Assembly (NCBI GenBank): GCA_036384495.1
Contig: DASVMD010000040.1
Location: 1-15,142 of the forward strand
Reading direction: 5' to 3'
DNA length: 15,142 nt
Source of the DNA: JAQGHB01 sp036384495
Lineage (GTDB): Bacteria; Patescibacteriota; Saccharimonadia; Saccharimonadales; UBA4665
The translations under genes were made by a program, and so were the position numbers. The first letter of the stretch is position 1; each line of letters starts with the position of its first letter. Positions 7,361 through 13,752 of this stretch are shown piece by piece. Below the pieces are notes generated by a model, which was not told where the DNA came from, made no database searches, and saw nothing but the letters and a program-made list of their open reading frames with translations.

Positions 7361-7900
7361 ATGAATCCTGGTGAGCTGCTCTCCAAAGTACGCTATAAGC
7401 GTGCCTGGGCAGCCTTGCTTGGCTTGCTGGTTTGTGTCTTCGTGATTTGGACGCTCATCGGTGTTTTCACCGGGCCGAAGAACCCGACGACGCATTCCGC
7501 ACCTCCGCCATCAGTGGCTAAACAGCCGCTGATTCCGTCGTCATATCAGGAAACACGGCGCCTTTTCGGCCCGTGGGTTCTGGCTGCTCCTGGCAAAACC
7601 GGTGCTCCGCACGTGGTGATGCTGCACGCAAATGGCGGTGTCGATGTTGCACACGCGGTCGTTCGAGTACGTCGCAGTTGGCACGTAGCTTCGGCTATGG
7701 AGCTGGCAACGGTCGTTTCGGGCAACCGAACGGTACGCATCCGCACTACAGACGGCAACATCTACAACCTGAAGTTCAACCAGGCCTTCATCTTCGCTTC
7801 GCGACCCGATACCGTGTACGGTTTCGTTCGCAAGGCAGGGAAGGCTCGCCTCGTCTCAACCACTGTCTCAGCGCTCAAAAAGCGTTCGAGTAACCACTAA
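7361..7900 (+). CDS. Bitopic membrane protein of unknown function (cassette gene 1)
   Basis: The 179-residue product has a short basic N-terminus (VRYKR), one membrane helix at about 16-37 and a 140-residue outer part that begins with a Pro-rich linker (HSAPPPSVAK) and then looks beta-rich (WVLAAPG, TVRIRTTDGNIYNLKF, FIFASRPDTVYGF). The positive-inside rule puts the C-terminus outside. I recognise no family. Start ATG 7361 is fixed by AAGGAG five bases upstream. The next gene begins 14 bases after the stop, so the two form an operon and may form a complex. Base composition and codon choice (CTG, ATC, GGC, AAC) are much richer in G+C than those of the flanking sensor or wall genes, hinting at separate origin or strong expression selection. 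Confidence 0.82.
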   Translation: MNPGELLSKVRYKRAWAALLGLLVCVFVIWTLIGVFTGPKNPTTHSAPPPSVAKQPLIPSSYQETRRLFGPWVLAAPGKTGAPHVVMLHANGGVDVAHAVVRVRRSWHVASAMELATVVSGNRTVRIRTTDGNIYNLKFNQAFIFASRPDTVYGFVRKAGKARLVSTTVSALKKRSSNH

Positions 7901-7914
7901 CGAAAGAGGACTTT

Positions 7915-9771
7915 GTGTTCTTTCATGATTTGTTGTTGGGCCTGCTGGTAGCGCTCATCATCGTGGCTCCGGTCACCGTGTTGGCGTGCATCGGCAGTAA
8001 GAACATCCAGCGGACTATCCTCGGCGGCGTCATCGTGACGATCGTCTTCGGAGTCGTCAACTGGCTGACGTTCTGGTGGAGCTTGCCTCCGGTAGGCTTC
8101 TCCAAGATCGCCATCTACCACGAGTGGTGGATCATCCTCGGAGGATTCACGCTCGCGACCATCGTCGTTGGCCTTTTCGCTTGCGACTGGAAAGACGAGG
8201 GGCTGCCATCCACAGGTTCGTGGATTACAGTTGTGGTGCTCTTTGTGGCACTGGTTTTCTCGATTGTCCACGGTCCCATTTGGAACCAGGGCAATGCGAC
8301 GAAGCTGGCAAACGAGACCCATGTGGTCAGGGAGGCGTTCAACAAGTACCCGGACACGGATGCCAACCACATCCTGCAGGTGTCCGAGCAGACGGCCGTC
8401 TTCCAGGCCAACCAGGTACTGAACAACAGCGCCGATCAGCGACTGTCGACCATTTACGACCTCGGTTCGCCGACGATCCAGGTGGTCGACGGACACCTCT
8501 ATTGGATCTTCGGCTTGGAGCCCACCGGTTTCCGAAACAGCAACAAGCAGAAGCCCGACGCCGAGGTGCCGGACATCGTCGTCGTCGACGCCGAGAACCC
8601 GAACGCTCACGCTGTTCTTCGTTCGAAAGACGCCAAGAAGAACGCCCAGGGCGGCGTAGGCAACAACTACCACCTGAAGTACTACGCCGGCGGTTACCAC
8701 TGGCACAAGATCGAGCGCTACCTCTGGAGTCACGGCTACCGCGACCAAGTGGTGACCGGTCTGACGCTTGAGGTCAACGACCAGTGGGTTCCGTACTACA
8801 CGGCGTCTGTCGATAAGCTGATCGGTGGTTTCCACCGTGAAGTACCTCGCACGGCGCTAGTGATCAACCCGCAAACCGGGCATATCAAGGAGTACCCCAT
8901 TGGTGCCAGTCTGAAGCCCGGCGACCCCGTGGCCCTGCCTGGCTGGGTTGATCGTGTCTACACCCAAGACGTGGTGAAGACGATGCTCAACTGGTGGGGT
9001 AACTACGCGAGGTCCAAGTACAGCTGGGTGTCGATGCCTAAGGCCAACCGCTTCAAGGTTTCGGGCGATCCGGTACTGGTCTACACCAAGGGTGGGCATC
9101 CGGTGTGGCAGGCCATCATGGCTCCTCTTTCGAAGAGCAAGTCGGCCTCGTACCTGATGTTGTTCGACGCTCGTGACAACGAGGCGCGGATGTATCGGAT
9201 TCCGAATCTGACGCAACCGTCTGTCCCGCTGCACGTCATCGACAAGTCGCCCCAGAACCTCAAGGGACTGGAAGCGGTGCATCTGACCCTGCACAAGATC
9301 TACGGACACCTCACCTGGGTAGGTCCGCTGATCGGCGCAGGTTCGGACAGCAGTGGCTCGGCGAGTCAGGGCATTGCGCTCCTGCCGTACGACGAGACCA
9401 ACAATGACAACCTGGTCATCGCCAGTGACATGGGCGCGGCCTTGGAGAAGTACCGAGCAATCCTCGCGGGCCAGAGCGACAACACCTCTCCGGAGGAGAA
9501 CGGCAACACAACCTCGGCTGAGGGTAGGGTGAGCAACCTGAGTCAAGTCGTAGAGAGCGGACAGACCGTTTTCTACTTCACACTCGGCGCGGACACCCAG
9601 CACGTGTATCGTGCACCCCTTCAGCCGGCTGGTTCGGGCAATCAGAGCCTTGAACTGCCGTTCATCAAGGCCGGAGCCAAGGTGCGCTTGACGTACCTCA
9701 ACACCGGTTCGCCCCGACGTGATGTCGGCGCCTACGACGACCTGGGTCTGTCTGTCGCTTCCAGCGGCTAG
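7915..9771 (+). CDS. Four-TM membrane protein with large external domain, unknown (cassette gene 2)
   Basis: A 618-residue product starting at GTG 7915, supported by AAAGAGGA four bases upstream and by the absence of a nearby in-frame ATG. Hydrophobic helices lie at about 5-26, 34-55, 71-90 and 103-120; charge placement (SKNIQR in the first loop) suggests both termini outside. The remaining ~500 residues form an outer region rich in Trp and Tyr, with repeated beta-hairpin style phrases such as TIQVVDGHLYWIFGLEP, TALVINPQTGHIKEYPI and KVRLTYLNTG; the middle phrase faintly recalls PepSY-type domains, too weakly to assign. A Ser/Asn/Glu-rich linker near 517-535 separates a small C-terminal beta domain. 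No catalytic motif is seen. It forms an operon with the bitopic protein upstream and is followed by a long structured RNA region. Confidence 0.85.
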   Translation: MFFHDLLLGLLVALIIVAPVTVLACIGSKNIQRTILGGVIVTIVFGVVNWLTFWWSLPPVGFSKIAIYHEWWIILGGFTLATIVVGLFACDWKDEGLPSTGSWITVVVLFVALVFSIVHGPIWNQGNATKLANETHVVREAFNKYPDTDANHILQVSEQTAVFQANQVLNNSADQRLSTIYDLGSPTIQVVDGHLYWIFGLEPTGFRNSNKQKPDAEVPDIVVVDAENPNAHAVLRSKDAKKNAQGGVGNNYHLKYYAGGYHWHKIERYLWSHGYRDQVVTGLTLEVNDQWVPYYTASVDKLIGGFHREVPRTALVINPQTGHIKEYPIGASLKPGDPVALPGWVDRVYTQDVVKTMLNWWGNYARSKYSWVSMPKANRFKVSGDPVLVYTKGGHPVWQAIMAPLSKSKSASYLMLFDARDNEARMYRIPNLTQPSVPLHVIDKSPQNLKGLEAVHLTLHKIYGHLTWVGPLIGAGSDSSGSASQGIALLPYDETNNDNLVIASDMGAALEKYRAILAGQSDNTSPEENGNTTSAEGRVSNLSQVVESGQTVFYFTLGADTQHVYRAPLQPAGSGNQSLELPFIKAGAKVRLTYLNTGSPRRDVGAYDDLGLSVASSG

Positions 9772-9802
9772 TCGGTCTCAGCACATGAAGTCTCCACAAC
9801 CA

Positions 9803-9821
9803 ATCACCATAAGGAGGTGAT
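9803..9821 (+). promoter_or_regulatory. Strong Shine-Dalgarno sequence held in a hairpin, no well-placed ORF
   Basis: AAGGAGGTGAT (9811-9821) is a perfect complement of the usual 16S rRNA 3' end ATCACCTCCTT. It lies within ATCACC (9803-9808), loop ATAAGGA, GGTGAT (9816-9821), a perfect 6-bp hairpin. No start codon is at normal spacing for a real ORF: ATG 9820 gives only three codons, and ATG 9842 gives 13 codons but follows another hairpin. It may be a leader-peptide site, a ribosome-binding decoy or a remnant. Confidence 0.5.
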
Positions 9822-9827
9822 GCCTGT

Positions 9828-9956
9828 CTGAGTATTCTCAGATGAAATCCCCGGACCGGGGTGGGCGAGGAATCGTTACGTGAGCCATTGGCTTACCAGC
9901 GTTCCCGCCCAGGCAGTGGCTTTGTCGAGCTTTACGCTCCAAACCCTATAACTGCC
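9828..9956 (+). ncRNA. Chain of stem-loops in the 3' region of the cassette transcript
   Basis: Four stem-loops follow one another: CTGAG/CTCAG (9828-9832 with 9837-9841); CCCC/GGGG (9849-9852 with 9858-9861); a long imperfect hairpin with GGGCG/CGCCC (9863-9867 with 9906-9910), GGAA/TTCC (9869-9872 with 9902-9905) and GTGAGCC/GGCTTAC (9880-9886 with 9890-9896); and GGCAGT/ACTGCC (9912-9917 with 9951-9956) enclosing TTTG/CAAA and GAGC/GCTC. No separate promoter is seen, so it is probably part of the cassette mRNA or is processed from it. It matches none of 6S, tmRNA, SRP RNA or RNase P RNA that I can recognise. Confidence 0.6.
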
Positions 9957-9962
9957 GCCAAA

Positions 9963-10012
9963 GGGCAATAACTCTGTTGAGTCCTCGACTCCAAGTTATT
10001 CCGCCCTTTTTT
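9963..10012 (+). terminator. Intrinsic terminator of the cassette
   Basis: GGGC-AATAACT (9963-9973) pairs with AGTTATT-cc-GCCC (9994-10006), with an inner GAGTC/GACTC hairpin (9979-9983 with 9987-9991), followed by six T (10007-10012). The last T is also the first base of the hammerhead ribozyme stem III. On the minus strand the T-tract is only three bases, so it is a weak candidate for ending the ATPase transcript. Confidence 0.8.
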
Positions 10013-10064
10013 ACACTCCATGAATGCGCGTTCATGCTGATGAGCTCAAAAGAGCGAAAGTGTA
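10012..10064 (+). ncRNA. Type III hammerhead self-cleaving ribozyme
   Basis: Every core element is present in the correct order. Stem III: TACACT (10012-10017) with AGTGTA (10059-10064). Cleavage-site base C10018 follows U16.1 (10017). Stem I: CATGAA (10019-10024), loop TGCGCG, TTCATG (10031-10036). Core CTGATGA (10037-10043). Stem II: GCTC (10044-10047), loop AAAA, GAGC (10052-10055). Core GAAA (10056-10059), whose last A pairs with T10017. The chain enters and leaves through stem III, making it type III. All stems are perfectly paired. Cleavage is predicted between C10018 and C10019, leaving a 2',3'-cyclic phosphate six bases after the terminator U-tract. It ends four bases before the stop codon of the opposite-strand ATPase gene, on the strand of the membrane-protein cassette. 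Confidence 0.93.
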
Positions 10065-10068
10065 TATG

Positions 10069-12654
10069 CTAGGATTTGTCGCGGCTAAATAATACACTTT
10101 CGGCGTTTTCATCGAGGCTGGGGGTGCGGTTTTTGCGGACGCGTCGGCGGCGTTTGCGTTTTGCCGGCTTGGCGGCCTCTTGACTGGGGGTGCTTTGATT
10201 CGAGGCATTCACTGCAGTCCGGCCAACAGTGCTGGTCAGCGCCGCTTTATCGATGGTTTTAGCTGCTCGAGGAGGCTTGGCGGGAGCGGGATCGGCAGCT
10301 GGCTGAGCGGCAGCAGGTTTAGCTTCAGCCGTCCGTGCGGCCACCGGCGCCTTAAAATTGTGCCGTTCATCAATATACTGTTCCACCGAGCCGTGATGCA
10401 GCGCGTACTGCGCCCGCGACGACTCAATAATCATAGCCGTATTATCCCCCTGTTGCGGCGGCAAATCCAGCGAAATGGCCGAGAAAGCAGGGGATTTTTC
10501 GCCCTCAATCGTCATGTTGATCACGAAATGGCGGTTATGCATGTGCACCAGATCGTATTCTTCGAATTTGGGCTCAAAATAGCGCTGCATGCCGCGGGCG
10601 TCGTCGGCGCCCATGCGGAAAGCGATCATCGAGCCGACGTTGCCAAAGACCGCGTCTTTAACTTCTTGCGACATCTGGGCGATGTACTGGTTGGCCACTG
10701 TCAAGTTCAGAGCGTATTTGCGGGCTTCGCTCAAAATCGTGGCAAAGCTATCGGTAGCAAAGTTCTGAAATTCGTCCACGTACAGGTAAAACGGCGTGCG
10801 CTCTTCGGCCGGCATATCGGCGCGGCTCATGGCCGCCAGCTGCATTTTGGTGACCAGCAGGGCGCCCAACAGCGCGGCGTTATCTTCGCCAACCAGGCCG
10901 CGGCTCAGGTTAACAATCAGAATTTTGCGCTCGTCCATGATCTGGCGAATGTTAAAGCTGCTCTTGGGCTGGCCAATAATGTTACGTACCAGCGGATTGG
11001 CCGTAAAAGCACCGACTTTGTTGAGTACCGGCGCCACGGCCTCGGCGGCGAACTTATCGTTCCACGAAGTAAATTCCACCGTCCAGAAGTTGCGCACCAC
11101 GGGATCAGACACGTATTGCAGCACCTCTGTCCGGAATTTTTTATCCGTTAAAATGCGCGTAATATCCAGCATGGTGGCTTCGGGGTACTCGAGCAGCGCC
11201 AATAGGCTGTAGCGCAAAATGTACTCCAGGCGGGGCCCCCAGGACTCAAACATGCGCTTGAGCACGCCGATCAGCTCAGAGGCGGTGTGACTGCGCAGCT
11301 TGGGATCGTTGACCTCCATGGGGTTAAAAGCAATGGGGTAGTCGGTGTCGGCGGGGTTAAAGTAAATAACATCGTGTGCCCGCTCGGGCGGGATGCGCCT
11401 GAGAACGCTCAGAGCGTAGTCACCGTGGGGGTCAATTACCGCAAAGCCGTAAGGGCTGGAGATGTCCGAAATAGTTAATAACTCCAAAAGTCCCGATTTA
11501 CCCACCCCTGTTTGACCGATGATGTACAGATGGCGACCCCTGTCGGAACGCGGCATACCAAAGGCCGTATTATGACCCCTGAAATTAGCTACTGCAATAG
11601 GGCTGATGGTATCGCGGTTGGCCTCTGTTAAAATCGGCAAATTGGCCGGAGGTTCGGCCGTCTGGCTGGAGGCCCACAGAATAAACGGCGTTTCTACGGT
11701 GGTGTGAGGCAAGTGGTATAGAGTGGCTACCTCTTCTATGTTAAGTAGTAACGGATGGCTAGCCATCTGGCGGGCTGTATAGCGGTCTAGCAGAGCTGGA
11801 TCAGTGCTGGCCCGCGACTGCTCAAAACCGTTCATATAGGTGGTATTGAACTGTTTATAACTGGCCACAATCGACTGCAGGCGTAGTGAGGCCTGGCTGG
11901 AACTGACATTACCCCTGTACACAATACGCAGGGTGGTTTCAAAGGCCAGTTTGTGGCTTTTATCTTCGGCGCCCTTGGCTCGAGCCTGGTCGTACTCTGT
12001 TAATTTGGCAGCCGGGCCATCGGTGTGCTCCGGCGGCTTCCAGAGGGCCGAAAACAGGCCTGCCGTACCGCCTTTAGAGCCACCACGCATCCCACTAATG
12101 TATTTTTCGCTCTTTTGGTGCCAATTAGTGGCAGCCGGCCGGATAATCAGCTGAATCCAGGCCTCTTCGCCCTCCTCAAACTTAGCGAGGGTAGCGGTAA
12201 TAGCGGCCAAGGGGTCGACCTCAAAGCTCTGGAAGGTCTTAATTGGCAGCGCCTGGTTAGCTGTCAGGCGCATTTCGGTGCCCAGGGTACTGGTGTGGGT
12301 AATAGTGCTATCTGGTAGCGAATAGTCTTCCACCTCTGATATTTGCACCATTGGATACTGGGCGTAGATCTGTTCCTCTACGAAATCCTTAAGATAACGC
12401 GGCACGTGCACGTAAAAGCCAATCCGCCGCTCCAAAACGGCAATTTCAAAGCTGATTCCCACGCGTTTAGGCGCCCGAAACAGCTTCTGCGACGGAAACA
12501 GCAGCAGCCCGTGCAAAGAGGCAAACATCTGTTCGGCCGCCAGCTCTTTCTTGTCGTTGGTACGAGGTACCTGGAGCAGCAAAACCACCGGCTCTTCGGC
12601 CTCATTAACGGCCTCTGGCTGGTGCCCCGGAGCCGAGGTGCGATCAAATTTCAT
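10069..12654 (-). CDS. TraG/VirD4-like (DUF87/TraM-recognition) DNA-transfer ATPase
   Basis: About 861 residues from ATG 12654. Numbering from there: an N-terminal beta-rich region of roughly 300 residues; Walker A GQTGVGKS at about 380-387; VIDPHGDYA (406-414); FYLYVDEFQNF (622-632) as Walker B; LSEARKYALNLTVANQYIAQM (641-661), the TraM-recognition/TraG signature. This family pumps DNA or protein substrates in type IV secretion; lone members are frequent in CPR genomes and their role is unsettled. No membrane anchor is seen at the N-terminus. The last ~90 residues are Ala/Pro/Lys-rich and end in a cluster KPAKRKRRRRVRKNR, likely to bind nucleic acid. An in-frame ATG at 12672 exists, but the -10 box TATACT (12666-12661) lies inside that extension, so 12654 is preferred. 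No other secretion genes are in view. Confidence 0.88.
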   Translation of the reverse strand: MKFDRTSAPGHQPEAVNEAEEPVVLLLQVPRTNDKKELAAEQMFASLHGLLLFPSQKLFRAPKRVGISFEIAVLERRIGFYVHVPRYLKDFVEEQIYAQYPMVQISEVEDYSLPDSTITHTSTLGTEMRLTANQALPIKTFQSFEVDPLAAITATLAKFEEGEEAWIQLIIRPAATNWHQKSEKYISGMRGGSKGGTAGLFSALWKPPEHTDGPAAKLTEYDQARAKGAEDKSHKLAFETTLRIVYRGNVSSSQASLRLQSIVASYKQFNTTYMNGFEQSRASTDPALLDRYTARQMASHPLLLNIEEVATLYHLPHTTVETPFILWASSQTAEPPANLPILTEANRDTISPIAVANFRGHNTAFGMPRSDRGRHLYIIGQTGVGKSGLLELLTISDISSPYGFAVIDPHGDYALSVLRRIPPERAHDVIYFNPADTDYPIAFNPMEVNDPKLRSHTASELIGVLKRMFESWGPRLEYILRYSLLALLEYPEATMLDITRILTDKKFRTEVLQYVSDPVVRNFWTVEFTSWNDKFAAEAVAPVLNKVGAFTANPLVRNIIGQPKSSFNIRQIMDERKILIVNLSRGLVGEDNAALLGALLVTKMQLAAMSRADMPAEERTPFYLYVDEFQNFATDSFATILSEARKYALNLTVANQYIAQMSQEVKDAVFGNVGSMIAFRMGADDARGMQRYFEPKFEEYDLVHMHNRHFVINMTIEGEKSPAFSAISLDLPPQQGDNTAMIIESSRAQYALHHGSVEQYIDERHNFKAPVAARTAEAKPAAAQPAADPAPAKPPRAAKTIDKAALTSTVGRTAVNASNQSTPSQEAAKPAKRKRRRRVRKNRTPSLDENAESVLFSRDKS

Positions 12655-12660
12655 CCTTTT

Positions 12661-12666
12661 AGTATA
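12661..12666 (-). promoter_or_regulatory. -10 box of the ATPase gene, leaderless start
   Basis: On the minus strand TATACT is followed by AAAAGG and then ATG 12654, the same six-base spacing as at the kinase, murD2 and response-regulator genes. AAGG is too close to the ATG to act as a normal Shine-Dalgarno. A weak TTACCC lies about 17 bases upstream. Confidence 0.5.
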
Positions 12667-12700
12667 ATCCATCTTGTCGATAAGGGTAACCGGTTCAACG

Positions 12701-12731
12701 CAAAAAGCTCCCTATTCGAAAATAGGGAGCT
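12701..12731 (-). terminator. Intrinsic terminator of the LPxTG protein gene
   Basis: AGCTCCCTATT (12706-12716) and AATAGGGAGCT (12721-12731) form a perfect 11-bp stem with a 4-base loop (TTCG on the minus strand). Read leftward it is followed by a run of five T (rc of 12702-12706, overlapping the stem end). It lies 62 bases past the stop at 12793 and insulates the ATPase gene. Confidence 0.88.
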
Positions 12732-12792
12732 GTAAGCGTGACCCCGAGAGGTCAGAGCGGTCAGTCATGCTCGGTCGGTATCGAGCAGCTGC

Positions 12793-13494
12793 TTAGGCAG
12801 CCAAACGACGGCTCAAGAAGCGGCGGTAACCAAACGCACCAGCAACCGTAGCGATAGCAACTACAGCAGCAACATCACCGGCGCCAGTGTTAGGCAGGGT
12901 GGTAGCAGCTGGAGTGCTAGGCTTAGGAGTTGGAGTAGGGGTTGGTGTTGGAGTAGGGGTTGGGCAATTAACTTTAGCCTTGAAGTTCACGTACTCAGTA
13001 GTAGAACCATTGAGGCTGCCAAGGTTTACACCTTGACCGGTAATGCCATCGTCCAAAGACTTAACCAAGGCACCGTTACCGTCGTAGAGCTTGGTTGAGC
13101 CATTCTCAAAACTAATGTTCTGAGCAGATGGCAGGGTAACCGTAACACTAGCAGTCGTGCTAGGAACTACACCGTCGGTGTAGGTAGCAGTCATGACAGA
13201 AGTGTTGGTTGTGCTTGCAGCACTTGGCAGGGTAGCAACAACATTGATGTTGTTAACTGCAACGAAGCCGGAGTTGTGCAAACGAACGCTGTATTGTAGC
13301 TCGTCACAAGCATCAGCCGTGGCAGAGCTAGCATAAGCGGTGTTCTTAGTGAGGTTCTTAACTTGGTAAGCACCTGCACCACCACCGATCTGACCGGTAC
13401 CATCGGCAAAAACCGTGGCTGGGCCGGCAAGGGTAGCAGCCGACAAGCTCACAAGAGCAGCGCCGGTAGCAATCATAGTATTCAATTTTTTCAT
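12793..13494 (-). CDS. LPxTG-type cell-wall surface protein
   Basis: A 233-residue exported protein. Signal peptide: MKK, a hydrophobic stretch and a likely cut after VFA (residue 30). Residues about 43-177 look like one beta-sandwich of the DUF11/surface-repeat kind (ELQYSVRLHNSGFVAVNNIN, VVATLPSA), with C63 and C177 free to pair. Then a Pro-Thr repeat (178-190), LPNTG at 200-204, a hydrophobic helix and the basic tail YRRFLSRRLAA: the full sortase-sorting layout. No sortase lies in the window. A good Shine-Dalgarno (AAGGAG) stands seven bases before ATG 13494, in contrast to the leaderless neighbours, and the gene has its own strong terminator, so high expression is likely. The promoter upstream is not clear. 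Confidence 0.9.
   Translation of the reverse strand: MKKLNTMIATGAALVSLSAATLAGPATVFADGTGQIGGGAGAYQVKNLTKNTAYASSATADACDELQYSVRLHNSGFVAVNNINVVATLPSAASTTNTSVMTATYTDGVVPSTTASVTVTLPSAQNISFENGSTKLYDGNGALVKSLDDGITGQGVNLGSLNGSTTEYVNFKAKVNCPTPTPTPTPTPTPKPSTPAATTLPNTGAGDVAAVVAIATVAGAFGYRRFLSRRLAA
12925..12963 (-). repeat. Pro-Thr dipeptide repeat region of the surface protein
   Basis: The codons for residues 178-190 alternate CCN and ACN, giving about six Pro-Thr units. This is a stiff spacer lifting the beta domain off the wall. As a tandem DNA repeat it may vary in length between strains. Confidence 0.85.
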
Positions 13495-13500
13495 ATAGGT

Positions 13501-13508
13501 TCTCCTTT
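13501..13508 (-). promoter_or_regulatory. Shine-Dalgarno site of the LPxTG gene
   Basis: On the minus strand AAAGGAGA ends six bases before ATG 13494, fixing that start. It is one of only three strong, correctly placed ribosome-binding sites in the window. Confidence 0.8.
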
Positions 13509-13582
13509 CAGAAAGAACATATTCGCGTCTTTAGTACATCTTTGCAAACTAGATAGTTATTGATCTTTAAATAGGGGGAAGG

Positions 13583-13655
13583 AAAAGACTGCTCGAGGAG
13601 GATGATGGATGGTGTGCGGGTGCACAAGATACAAAATCAACTCACTCGAGCAGTC
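13583..13655 (-). terminator. Long-loop terminator/structured 3' element of the secreted protein gene
   Basis: GACTGCTCGAG (13587-13597) and CTCGAGCAGTC (13645-13655) form a perfect 11-bp inverted repeat. Between them is a 47-base loop containing a second hairpin, TGTGC/GCACA (13613-13617 with 13622-13626). Read leftward the stem is followed by TTTTCC, which fits an intrinsic terminator about 100 bases after the stop codon at 13753. The unusually large internal loops on both sides could make it more than a terminator. Confidence 0.6.
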
Positions 13656-13752
13656 GGGGTGACGCTGGCGCGCGAATCGAAGCAAAACTGCCTCCAGATC
13701 CGCGGCCAACGCCACATGCACCGACTACTTCAGTACTGCTCTCCTTTCCTGT

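Noticed and set aside
6598..7386. 262-codon minus-strand ORF opposite the kinase
   Set aside because: A shadow of the kinase frame; it crosses the kinase stop and the cassette promoter and has no domain pattern or ribosome-binding site.
7897..8835. 312-codon minus-strand ORF opposite the 4-TM protein
   Set aside because: Long antisense frames are expected opposite G+C-rich genes; composition is Val/Arg/Asp-heavy with no recognisable fold, and the plus frame has start, SD and membrane helices.
9842..9883. 13-codon ORF MKSPDRGGRGIVT
   Set aside because: Too short, lies across RNA stems, and its Shine-Dalgarno is far away behind a hairpin; noted in findings but not called as a gene.
9803..10012. 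6S, tmRNA, SRP or RNase P RNA
   Set aside because: None of the conserved core sequences of these RNAs could be found in the stem-loop chain.
13557..13721. Minus-strand 54-codon frame from GTG 13721
   Set aside because: It runs through the 11-bp inverted repeat and terminator and the SD-like AAAGGAG is about 19 bases from the GTG; coding is unlikely.
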